From the NCBI GenBank assembly GCA_023251215.1, contig JAHEZF010000099.1:1-6386 (forward strand): a DNA stretch of 6,386 nucleotides. The letters run 5' to 3'. Shown here piece by piece: positions 1 through 4,885 of the stretch (positions within the stretch are counted from its first letter, which is position 1; every line of letters starts with the position of its first letter). The notes under the pieces are model-generated. The model was not told where the DNA came from. It made no database searches and worked only from the letters and a program-made list of their open reading frames with translations. The translations under genes and the position numbers were made by a program. This DNA is from Sphingobacteriales bacterium. Lineage in GTDB: Bacteria > Bacteroidota > Bacteroidia > Chitinophagales > Chitinophagaceae.

Positions 1-42
1 ATCAATAAAAAGAATCCCCGCTTTAAACAGCGCCAGGGGTAA
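1..42 (+). CDS. rpmJ: 50S ribosomal protein bL36, C-terminal end (partial)
   Basis: The window opens inside a reading frame that gives INKKNPRFKQRQG and then TAA at 40-42. This matches the C-terminus of bacterial bL36, whose Bacteroidota members end in a closely similar lysine- and arginine-rich tail. bL36 is a roughly 38-residue protein of the large subunit, so about 25 residues, including any zinc-ligand cysteines, lie left of the window. Position supports the call: rpmJ is the usual gene just before rpsM in this locus. The identification rests on 13 residues plus gene order. The start and upstream signals cannot be seen. Confidence 0.88.
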   Translation: MNKKNPRFKQRQG

Positions 43-76
43 CCCTTCGACATCCCGATAGCTATCGGGACAGGGT
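42..76. repeat. Palindromic hairpin between rpmJ and rpsM (copy 1 of a dispersed palindrome)
   Basis: TCCCGATAGCTATCGGGA at 53-70 is a perfect 18-bp palindrome: 8-base arms TCCCGATA/TATCGGGA around GC. A further outer pairing, ACCCT (42-46) with AGGGT (72-76), could lengthen the stem through an asymmetric internal loop. The same arms recur at 1121-1138 with TT at the centre. No T-run follows, so it is not a standard intrinsic terminator. It lies inside the rpmJ-rpsM transcript and could act as an RNA-processing or stability hairpin, a protein site, or an inert dispersed repeat. The structure is seen; its function is unknown. Confidence 0.85.
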
Positions 77-79
77 GAC

Positions 80-107
80 AAATCAGAAATCTAAAATCTA
101 AAATCGA
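80..107 (+). repeat. Four-unit heptamer tandem repeat in the rpsM leader
   Basis: Four exact 7-base units follow each other: AAATCAG (80-86), AAATCTA (87-93), AAATCTA (94-100), AAATCGA (101-107). The first five bases are invariant and the last two vary. The array ends 3 nt before the rpsM ATG at 111, so it occupies the place where a ribosome binding site would be. It has no Shine-Dalgarno character. Being A/T-rich, it may keep the start region unpaired; that role is inference. Confidence 0.85.
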
Positions 108-110
108 ATT

Positions 111-491
111 ATGGCTCGTATTGCCGGAGTTGACTTACCAAAAAATAAAAGAGGGGAAATAGGCCTTACCTATATCTATGGTATTGGCCCCTCAACAGCT
201 AAATATATTCTCGATAAAAACAATATCAGCCGCGATAAAAAAGTGCAGGACTGGAATGATGAGGAATTAAGTGGGATTCGAAATATAATCACTGAAGAAT
301 TCAAGGTTGAAGGTCAGCTTCGTTCTGAAGTGCAGATGAGCATTAAGCGGTTACTGGATATTGCATGTTATCGGGGCCTTCGTCATCGTAAGGGATTACC
401 GGTTCGTGGTCAACGCACCAGGACCAACAGCCGTACAAGAAAAGGAAAGCGTAAAACAGTTGCCGGTAAAAAGAAAGCCCCGAAGAAATAA
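111..491 (+). CDS. rpsM: 30S ribosomal protein uS13
   Basis: The product is 126 residues, a normal length for uS13. This protein of the small-subunit head contacts 16S rRNA, bridges to the large subunit, and reaches toward the P-site tRNA with its basic tail. The start [10 protein letters not shown] is the family's conserved N-terminus. A helix-hairpin-helix-like stretch covers about residues 14-45 ([12 protein letters not shown]). The hallmark basic segment [19 protein letters not shown] is at residues 88-106, followed by a lysine-rich tail to 126. The ATG is the only sensible start and is preceded by AT-rich heptamers rather than a Shine-Dalgarno sequence. The gene lies 68 nt after rpmJ and 87 nt before rpsK. 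Nothing in the protein is odd. Confidence 0.98.
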   Translation: MARIAGVDLPKNKRGEIGLTYIYGIGPSTAKYILDKNNISRDKKVQDWNDEELSGIRNIITEEFKVEGQLRSEVQMSIKRLLDIACYRGLRHRKGLPVRGQRTRTNSRTRKGKRKTVAGKKKAPKK

Positions 492-498
492 AATTTTA

Positions 499-562
499 AA
501 GGCACAATAAACAAGAAATCAAGGCACAAACTTAAGCCTTGTCCCTTGTACCTTGAGCCTTG
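499..562 (+). repeat. Heptamer array (NNCCTTG x4) and inverse copies in the rpsK leader
   Basis: Four exact 7-base units AGCCTTG (535-541), TCCCTTG (542-548), TACCTTG (549-555) and AGCCTTG (556-562) end 16 nt before the rpsK ATG. Upstream, AAGGCACAA occurs twice (499-507 and 521-529). Part of it is the reverse complement of the array: CAAGGC at 520-525 can pair with GCCTTG at 536-541 or at 557-562. The leader could therefore form alternative hairpins. It has the same 7-base period as the rpsM leader but an unrelated motif. Function is unknown. Confidence 0.8.
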
Positions 563-578
563 TATTTTAATAAAGATT

Positions 579-992
579 ATGGCAAAAGCACAAGCACAAC
601 AGGCAGTCAGCGCAAAAGCTGCCGCAAAGAAAAGAGTAGTAAAAGTTGATGCATACGGTGATGCACACATCACAGCCAGTTTCAACAATATCATCATCAG
701 CCTGACCAACAAGAATGGCCAGTTAGTATCCTGGAGCAGTGCTGGTAAAATGGGTTTCAAGGGTTCCAAGAAAAATACTCCCTATGCGGCGCAAATGGCA
801 GCATCTGATGCAGCCAAAGCGGCTTTTGATGCCGGATTGAAAAGAGTGGATGTATTTGTTAAAGGGCCGGGTGCCGGTCGTGAAAGCTCCATCAGGGCTT
901 TATCACAATCGGGAATTGAGATCGTAATGATCAAGGACGTAACACCCTTGCCGCATAATGGTTGCCGTCCGCCAAAGAAAAGAAGAGTTTAA
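579..992 (+). CDS. rpsK: 30S ribosomal protein uS11
   Basis: The product is 137 residues from the ATG at 579. uS11 sits on the small-subunit platform near the E site and the Shine-Dalgarno/anti-Shine-Dalgarno region. Family marks are HITASFNN (30-37), [22 protein letters not shown] (51-72, the region around the conserved glycines), GPGAGRES (96-103) and the very conserved end [18 protein letters not shown] (120-137). The Asn-Gly pair at 127-128 is the position that carries isoaspartate in E. coli uS11. An upstream in-frame ATG at 546 would add 11 residues ([11 protein letters not shown]), but these are encoded by the CCTTG repeat and match nothing in the family, so 579 is chosen. The Ala/Gln/Lys-rich N-terminus (1-20) is the usual variable extension. 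Confidence 0.98.
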   Translation: MAKAQAQQAVSAKAAAKKRVVKVDAYGDAHITASFNNIIISLTNKNGQLVSWSSAGKMGFKGSKKNTPYAAQMAASDAAKAAFDAGLKRVDVFVKGPGAGRESSIRALSQSGIEIVMIKDVTPLPHNGCRPPKKRRV

Positions 993-999
993 GGAATGC

Positions 1000-1040
1000 A
1001 TTGGGAAAAGGAGAATTGGAAATTGGGAAATTTCTTCCCA
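1000..1040. repeat. ATTGGGAAA-type repeat element downstream of rpsK
   Basis: ATTGGGAAA occurs at 1000-1008 and 1022-1030. Between them lies AATTGGA (1014-1020), followed directly by AATTGGG (1021-1027). The second copy continues into a short hairpin: TGGGAA (1024-1029), loop ATTTC, TTCCCA (1035-1040). The 13-mer ATTGGGAAATTTC at 1022-1034 recurs exactly at 1882-1894, after rpsD. The element begins 7 nt after the rpsK stop. There is no T-run after the hairpin, so it is not a clear terminator. Confidence 0.75.
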
Positions 1041-1059
1041 GCTCAAAACTCCACCATTG

Positions 1060-1092
1060 TTTCAGAAAGTATTAATATCGTAGTGACTTTTG
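1060..1092 (+). promoter_or_regulatory. Possible weak Bacteroidota-type promoter before rpsD
   Basis: GACTTTTG at 1085-1092 matches the Bacteroidota -7 consensus TAnnTTTG at five of six fixed positions. TTTC at 1060-1063 is a three-of-four match to the -33 TTTG box, with 21 nt between them. If real, it would start transcription around 1100 and leave a leader of about 150 nt before rpsD, allowing uS4, alpha and bL17 to be made separately from uS13 and uS11. The match is poor enough to arise by chance. Confidence 0.25.
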
Positions 1093-1120
1093 TACTTTCA
1101 GTTCAATTTCAAAATTTCTC

Positions 1121-1138
1121 TCCCGATATTTATCGGGA
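1121..1138. repeat. Palindromic hairpin in the rpsK-rpsD spacer (copy 2 of a dispersed palindrome)
   Basis: TCCCGATATTTATCGGGA has the same perfect 8-base arms (TCCCGATA/TATCGGGA) as the palindrome at 53-70, with TT instead of GC at the centre. Conserved arms with a changing centre suggest that base pairing or a dyad binding site is what is kept. It lies 117 nt before the rpsD start and is not followed by a T-run. Confidence 0.85.
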
Positions 1139-1192
1139 CCAAAATACATATTGAGCCAAATTGGTTTCATTTAAACAAAGGGTGCCCGATTC

Positions 1193-1218
1193 ATTTTTTA
1201 CGATTTTTTACTGATCGT
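1193..1218 (+). repeat. Direct repeat ATTTTTTAC x2 and small hairpin in the rpsD leader
   Basis: ATTTTTTAC occurs at 1193-1201 and again at 1203-1211, one base apart (10-base period). Overlapping it, ACGAT (1200-1204) can pair with ATCGT (1214-1218). The rest of this 263-nt spacer up to the rpsD ATG is A/T-rich. Its long in-frame readings continue through the rpsD start and look like no protein, so I see no gene in the spacer. Confidence 0.6.
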
Positions 1219-1255
1219 AGCACCGTTTCAAAAAAAATCGAAATGAATAAAAACT

Positions 1256-1861
1256 ATGGCAAGATACAATGGTCCAAAGACCAAGATTTCCCGCATTTTT
1301 GGCGAGCCTATTTTAGGCAATGGCAAATGGTTGGGTAAAAACAGCAACCCGCCCGGCATGCATGGCGAAAAACGAAAACGTAAAACCCTGGGTGAATATG
1401 CACTGCAGCTTCGTGAAAAACAAAAAGCCAAATACACTTACGGGGTTTTGGAAAAACAATTCCGCAAAACATTTGAAGAGGCTGCCCGCCGCAAAGGTGT
1501 AACAGGTGAAAATCTGATCAAGTTACTGGAGGCCCGTCTGGACAATGCGGTTTTTCGTATGGGTATTGCTCCCAGCCGTCCTGCGGCCCGGCAATTGGTG
1601 AGCCACAAACACATTGAAGTAAATGGTGATGTGGTTAATATTCCATCTTGTCAGCTAAAACCTGGAGATGTAGTTACAATTAAAGAAGGCAGCAAGGCTA
1701 AAACTTCACTGACAAGTGTGATTCGTGGAAAGAATCCAAAATTCAACTGGCTTGATTGGAGTGAAACAGATTTGAAAGGAACTTTTATTACTTATCCTGA
1801 AAGGGAAAGTGTTCCTGAGAATATCAAGGAACAACTGATTGTCGAGTTGTACAGCAAGTAA
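1256..1861 (+). CDS. rpsD: 30S ribosomal protein uS4
   Basis: The product is 201 residues, a normal length for uS4. This primary 16S rRNA-binding protein starts assembly of the small-subunit body and lines the mRNA entry channel. The N-terminal domain (1-90) begins MARYNGPKTKISRIFGEP and has no cysteines, so it is the zinc-free C-minus form. The S4 RNA-binding domain spans about 92-155, with the signature LLEARLDNAVFRMGIAPSR (90-108), ARQLVSHKHIEVNG (111-124) and LKPGDVV (134-140). The only cysteine is C132. The C-terminal PENIKEQLIVELYSK (187-201) is typical. In E. coli, uS4 represses this operon by binding a leader pseudoknot before rpsM. Whether the long repeat-rich leader here serves that role is not known. 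Confidence 0.98.
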   Translation: MARYNGPKTKISRIFGEPILGNGKWLGKNSNPPGMHGEKRKRKTLGEYALQLREKQKAKYTYGVLEKQFRKTFEEAARRKGVTGENLIKLLEARLDNAVFRMGIAPSRPAARQLVSHKHIEVNGDVVNIPSCQLKPGDVVTIKEGSKAKTSLTSVIRGKNPKFNWLDWSETDLKGTFITYPERESVPENIKEQLIVELYSK

Positions 1862-1866
1862 GAATA

Positions 1867-1923
1867 ATTGGGAAAAGTTCGATTGGGAAATTTCGAAATT
1901 TCTCAATTCCAAAATTTCCCAAT
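1867..1923. repeat. Tandem and inverted repeat in the rpsD-rpoA spacer
   Basis: ATTGGGAAAAGTTCG (1867-1881) is followed at once by ATTGGGAAATTTCG (1882-1895), a near-tandem pair. The second copy forms a perfect 12-bp inverted repeat: ATTGGGAAATTT (1882-1893) with AAATTTCCCAAT (1912-1923), loop 18 nt. A second perfect palindrome, AAATTTCGAAATTT (1888-1901), overlaps the left arm, so two mutually exclusive folds are possible. It shares a 13-mer with the element after rpsK. It starts 5 nt after the rpsD stop and has no T-run. Confidence 0.85.
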
Positions 1924-1937
1924 ACCTGATAAACACT

Positions 1938-1953
1938 TTTAAAACTTTAAAAC
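1938..1953 (+). repeat. 8-base tandem duplication just before rpoA
   Basis: TTTAAAAC is repeated exactly, at 1938-1945 and 1946-1953, and ends 6 nt before the rpoA ATG at 1960. This puts a small A/T-rich tandem repeat where a Shine-Dalgarno site would be, as in the rpsM leader. A two-unit A/T-rich repeat can arise by chance. Confidence 0.55.
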
Positions 1954-1959
1954 ATAAAT

Positions 1960-2961
1960 ATGGCCATATTAAATTTTCAAAAGCCTGACAAGATCATCCT
2001 GCAAAAGGCAAATGACTTCGAAGCTTTGTTTGAGTTTCGACCATTGGAACCCGGCTATGGGGTTACTATCGGTAATGCACTCCGCCGTGTGTTGCTGAAT
2101 TCACTGGAAGGATATGCTCTGATAGGTGTAAAGATAGAAGGAGTGGAGCATGAGTTTGCTACCATGAAAGGAATCAGCGAAGATGTGGTGGAAATTTTCC
2201 TGAACCTCAAACAGGTTCGGTTCAAAAAAATTGTAGAACATGAGGTAGCCAATGAGAAGATAATGCTGTCGTTAAAAAATAAGACCGAATTTACTGCCGG
2301 CATGATCGGCGAAGCCACTAATTCTTTTCAGATCATGAATCCAGACCTGATGATCTGCACACTGGATTCATCTGCCCGCATGGATATTGAACTGACCATC
2401 GGCAAAGGCCGTGGCTATGTTCCGGCTGAAGATAACAAGCCCAAGGATGCTCCATTGGGTTATATTCCGATTGATGCCATCTTTACACCGATAAAGAATG
2501 TGAAATACACCATTGAGAATACCCGTGTGGAACAGCGTACAGATTTCGAGAAGCTGATTATGGAAGTTTCAACTGACGGCACTATTCACCCTGAAGAGGC
2601 CGTAAAGCAGGCTTCCAGAATACTAATCCAGCACCTGATGATCATTACTGACGAGAACATCACCTTTGATAATAGGGAAGAAAAGAAGGAAGACCTGGTA
2701 GATGAACAAACACTTCAGTTGCGTAAGGTATTGAAGACACCGTTGGAAGATCTGGATCTTTCTGTCCGTGCTTTCAACTGTTTGAAAGCTGCAAAGATCA
2801 ACTCACTGAGTGAACTGGTACAATATGAACAGGAAGACCTGATGAAGTTCCGCAACTTCGGTCAGAAATCACTGGCTGAAATTGAGCAGGTGCTTACAGA
2901 AAGAGGCCTGCATTTTGGAATGGACCTGGCGAAACTCGGAGTTGATATGAGCGAATTTTAA
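1960..2961 (+). CDS. rpoA: DNA-directed RNA polymerase subunit alpha
   Basis: The product is 333 residues, full length for alpha. Two copies dimerise to nucleate assembly of the polymerase core. The N-terminal domain (about 1-235) carries the dimerisation signature LEPGYGVTIGNALRRVLLNS (29-48) and GVEHEFATMKGISEDVVEI (61-79). An acidic/basic linker (about 236-255, EEKKEDLVDEQ) leads to the C-terminal domain (about 258-325). In that domain the residues that bind promoter UP-element DNA in E. coli (R265, N268, C269, G296, K298, S299, E302) are all present as R270, N273, C274, G301, K303, S304 and E307, so DNA contact is likely kept. The neighbours are rpsD, 98 nt upstream, and rplQ, 138 nt downstream, the standard order. 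Confidence 0.99.
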   Translation: MAILNFQKPDKIILQKANDFEALFEFRPLEPGYGVTIGNALRRVLLNSLEGYALIGVKIEGVEHEFATMKGISEDVVEIFLNLKQVRFKKIVEHEVANEKIMLSLKNKTEFTAGMIGEATNSFQIMNPDLMICTLDSSARMDIELTIGKGRGYVPAEDNKPKDAPLGYIPIDAIFTPIKNVKYTIENTRVEQRTDFEKLIMEVSTDGTIHPEEAVKQASRILIQHLMIITDENITFDNREEKKEDLVDEQTLQLRKVLKTPLEDLDLSVRAFNCLKAAKINSLSELVQYEQEDLMKFRNFGQKSLAEIEQVLTERGLHFGMDLAKLGVDMSEF

Positions 2962-2962
2962 A

Positions 2963-3091
2963 ACTGTAGACAGCCAACAGATGGCAGTAGTCAGTATTTG
3001 ATAATGTAGATTGTAATTCCTGACACGGTACAATCGAAATATTTTGTAATTATAATTTGTCTCGCCTCAGGCGAGATCAAATTTTCAAATT
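2963..3091 (+). repeat. Hairpin series in the rpoA-rplQ spacer
   Basis: Three possible stems follow each other. The first is an imperfect stem at 2963-2995 (ACTG/CAGT outside, GCCA/TGGC inside, several mismatches). The second is a perfect 7-bp stem, GATTGTA (3009-3015) with TACAATC (3029-3035), loop 13. The third is a GC-rich 17-base palindrome at 3060-3076, arms TCTCGCCT/AGGCGAGA around a single C. Then comes TCAAATTT/TCAAATT, an 8-base period repeat at 3077-3091, ending 8 nt before the rplQ ATG. None of the stems has a T-run, so I do not call a terminator. The GC-rich palindrome stands out in AT-rich surroundings and looks like another dispersed palindrome. Its role is unknown. Confidence 0.7.
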
Positions 3092-3099
3092 AAACAGTC

Positions 3100-3594
3100 A
3101 TGCGTCACGGAGATAAAATAAAGAATCTAAGCAGGACCAAATCCCACAGGGATGCTTTACTGAGCAACCTGGCCTGCCATTTAATTACACACAAAAAGAT
3201 CGTAACAACAGTTGCCAAAGCAAAGGCTTTAAGAGTGTATGTAGAGCCATTGATCACCAAGAGCAAAACAAACACTACACACCAGCGTCGTGTTGTATTC
3301 AGTTATCTTAAGGATAAAACTGCTATCAGCGAATTGTTCAGTACTGTTGCAGAAAAAATTGCAGGCCGCCCCGGTGGTTATACCCGTATTATTAAACTGG
3401 GTACAAGGCCGGGCGATAATGCAGAACAGGCTTTGATAGAACTGGTGGATTTCAACGAGATCTACGGTAAGGGTAAAGGGGAAGACAAAACTGCTGTAAA
3501 GAAGACCCGTCGTGCTGGGAGAGTTAAAAAAACTGCTCCCGCAAAAGCTGCTGAAACGGAAACAACAGAACCCACAGTTGAAGAAAAAGAATAA
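3100..3594 (+). CDS. rplQ: 50S ribosomal protein bL17
   Basis: The product is 164 residues. bL17 is a bacteria-specific large-subunit protein near the exit-tunnel side of the ribosome. The start [23 protein letters not shown] matches the conserved family N-terminus, fixing the ATG at 3100. The core covers about 1-120 and ends with the signature [20 protein letters not shown] (92-111) followed by LIELVDF (112-118). Residues from about 122 on form a low-complexity tail that is first Lys/Arg-rich ([17 protein letters not shown]) and then acidic ([12 protein letters not shown]). E. coli bL17 is about 127 residues, so the tail accounts for the extra length; such extensions are common in Bacteroidota. 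It is the last gene of the ribosomal block, 25 nt before a terminator. Confidence 0.98.
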   Translation: MRHGDKIKNLSRTKSHRDALLSNLACHLITHKKIVTTVAKAKALRVYVEPLITKSKTNTTHQRRVVFSYLKDKTAISELFSTVAEKIAGRPGGYTRIIKLGTRPGDNAEQALIELVDFNEIYGKGKGEDKTAVKKTRRAGRVKKTAPAKAAETETTEPTVEEKE

Positions 3595-3614
3595 TTTGAA
3601 ATGAATTTTAAATA

Positions 3615-3656
3615 CACAGGCAGAACTATTCATGGTTCTGCTTTTTTGTGCCTGTG
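3615..3656 (+). terminator. Intrinsic terminator of the ribosomal protein operon
   Basis: GCAGAAC (3620-3626) pairs perfectly with GTTCTGC (3635-3641) across an 8-nt loop, and six T residues follow (3642-3647), a textbook intrinsic terminator 25 nt after the rplQ stop. An outer inverted repeat, CACAGGCA (3615-3622) with TGCCTGTG (3649-3656), encloses it and shares three bases with the inner stem. The outer stem would form only if transcription reads past the T-run. It could protect the 3' end, but that is inference. Confidence 0.87.
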
Positions 3657-3665
3657 AAAAAGTAG

Positions 3666-3698
3666 TTAGCCCCATTCTTTAATGAATCGTTTTCTTTG
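3666..3698 (+). promoter_or_regulatory. Likely Bacteroidota-type promoter of carA
   Basis: TTTCTTTG at 3691-3698, followed by CG, fits the Bacteroidota -7 box TAnnTTTG at five of six fixed positions. TTAG at 3666-3669, 21 nt before it, is a three-of-four match to the -33 TTTG box. It lies just after the operon terminator, where a new promoter is expected. Transcription would begin around 3703-3706, leaving a leader of only about 10 nt before the carA ATG. Confidence 0.45.
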
Positions 3699-3715
3699 CG
3701 TAACCAATTTAACGA

Positions 3716-4816
3716 ATGCCAGACACTCAACACCCCGCAATTTTATTGTTGCAAGACGGATTATATGCCAATGGAAAAGCTTTTGGCGACATTGGCACTT
3801 CTGCCGGTGAAATATGTTTCAATACCGGCATGACAGGTTACCAGGAAGTGTTTACCGATCCCAGTTATTTTGGCCAGATTCTCATTATGAACAGCGTTCA
3901 TATCGGTAATTATGGAGTGAAAGATGAAGATGTGGAGTCAGACAATGTGAAAATACGGGGGCTGATAGGCCGCAACCTGGAAGAAACTTATTCAAGAAAA
4001 CAAGCAAGAGGTTCGCTGGAAGATTATCTCAAAGCCAATAATATTGTTTCGATAGAAGGAGTGGACACAAGGGCACTGGTAACTCATATTCGCACCAAAG
4101 GAGCAATGAACTGCATTATTTCTTCAGAAATCACCGATGTTGAGAAACTAAAAACAGAATTGATGAAAGTTCCTGATATGGCCGGACTGGAACTGGCTTC
4201 ACAGGTTAGTACCAAAGAAGCTTACGAAATGGGAGATAAAAAATCTTCTCTGCGTATTGCCGTAATGGATTATGGAGTAAAGCAACATATTCTGCATTGC
4301 ATGACTGACCGGGGAGCATATGTAAAAGTATTTCCTGCCAAAACAACTTTAAAAGAGGTAAAACAATTTGATCCTTCCGGTTATTTTCTTTCCAACGGCC
4401 CCGGCGATCCTGCAGCGATGGATTATGCAATTACAACTGTGAAAGAGATATTGAAAGAAAACAGACCTCTGTTTGGAATTTGTCTCGGACATCAATTGCT
4501 GGCACTGGCCAATGATATTCCCACTTTTAAAATGCACCATGGTCATCGGGGTTTGAATCACCCGGTTAAAAATTTAATGACCGGGGTCTGCGAGATCACT
4601 ACACAGAACCATGGCTTTGGTATTGACCCTGAAGCAGTGAAAAAAGCAAAACATATTGAAATAACACATGTAAACCTGAATGATCAATCCATCGAGGGTA
4701 TCCGGATGAAAGACAAACCGGCCTTCTCTGTTCAATACCATCCGGAAAGCACACCCGGACCCCATGACAGCAGGTATTTATTTGATGAATTTATTAGAAT
4801 GATGAACACGATTTAA
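3716..4816 (+). CDS. carA: Carbamoyl-phosphate synthase small subunit
   Basis: The product is 366 residues, close to the usual 360-380. CarA hydrolyses glutamine and channels ammonia to CarB, which makes carbamoyl phosphate for arginine and pyrimidine synthesis. The N-terminal CarA domain (about 5-150) carries FNTGMTGYQEVFTDPSYFGQ (35-54) and GVDTRALVTHIRTKGAMN (115-132). The class I glutamine amidotransferase domain (about 178-362) has LSNGPGDP (225-232), the nucleophile elbow FGICLGHQ with C256, TTQNHGFGI (295-303) and YHPES with H342 and E344. The Cys-His-Glu triad is therefore complete. The gene follows the rplQ terminator by 68 nt and probably has its own promoter. No carB lies within the window after it, so the large subunit must be encoded elsewhere. 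Confidence 0.98.
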   Translation: MPDTQHPAILLLQDGLYANGKAFGDIGTSAGEICFNTGMTGYQEVFTDPSYFGQILIMNSVHIGNYGVKDEDVESDNVKIRGLIGRNLEETYSRKQARGSLEDYLKANNIVSIEGVDTRALVTHIRTKGAMNCIISSEITDVEKLKTELMKVPDMAGLELASQVSTKEAYEMGDKKSSLRIAVMDYGVKQHILHCMTDRGAYVKVFPAKTTLKEVKQFDPSGYFLSNGPGDPAAMDYAITTVKEILKENRPLFGICLGHQLLALANDIPTFKMHHGHRGLNHPVKNLMTGVCEITTQNHGFGIDPEAVKKAKHIEITHVNLNDQSIEGIRMKDKPAFSVQYHPESTPGPHDSRYLFDEFIRMMNTI

Positions 4817-4817
4817 A

Positions 4818-4885
4818 ACGAATTACACGAAAGCAGTTCCTTTAATTTGTGGAAATTCGTGTAATTCGTGTATTATATTCGTGTA
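4818..4885. repeat. Inverted repeat with 9-mer direct repeats running into the aroQ start
   Basis: ACGAATTACACGAA (4818-4831) and TTCGTGTAATTCGT (4856-4869) are perfect 14-bp inverted arms around a 24-nt loop. The right arm belongs to a set of direct 9-mers ATTCGTGTA at 4855-4863, 4864-4872 and 4877-4885; the last ends on the base before the aroQ ATG. Almost the whole 69-nt carA-aroQ spacer is therefore repeat. No T-run follows. The stem could attenuate read-through from carA, protect the carA 3' end or affect aroQ initiation; none of this is shown. Confidence 0.88.

Noticed and set aside
80..562. Short repeats as a CRISPR array
   Set aside because: Units are 7 bases with no spacers, and no cas gene is present.
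546..578. Upstream in-frame ATG extending rpsK by 11 residues
   Set aside because: The extra residues are encoded by the CCTTG heptamer repeat and do not resemble the uS11 N-terminus; MAKAQAQ at 579 does.
410..769. 119-codon - strand frame with hydrophobic stretches opposite rpsM and rpsK
   Set aside because: It spans two conserved genes and their spacer; the hydrophobic residues arise from antisense reading of basic ribosomal proteins.
1090..1338. 82-codon open frame across the rpsD leader
   Set aside because: It overlaps the rpsD start in another frame, its start depends on leader DNA with palindromes, and its translation resembles no protein.
3043..3059. TTTG boxes before rplQ as a promoter
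   Set aside because: The TA of the -7 motif is at the wrong spacing and there is no -33 box at suitable distance; the region is A/T-rich.
111..3594. Sign of horizontal transfer or a new system inside the ribosomal block
   Set aside because: All six genes are standard, in standard order, with conserved key residues and no mobile-element ends.
3229..3675. 148-codon - strand frame opposite rplQ
   Set aside because: It is a shadow of rplQ and runs through the operon terminator; its Phe/Ser-rich translation is what antisense of Lys/Glu-rich coding DNA gives.
4842..4849. TTAATTTG as a -7 promoter box for aroQ
   Set aside because: It fits five of six positions but has no -33 TTTG or TTG at 19-23 nt upstream, where the left repeat arm lies instead.
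4868..4885. Upstream GTG start for aroQ adding six residues
   Set aside because: It falls inside the ATTCGTGTA repeat, and the ATG at 4886 gives the exact conserved N-terminus of the family.
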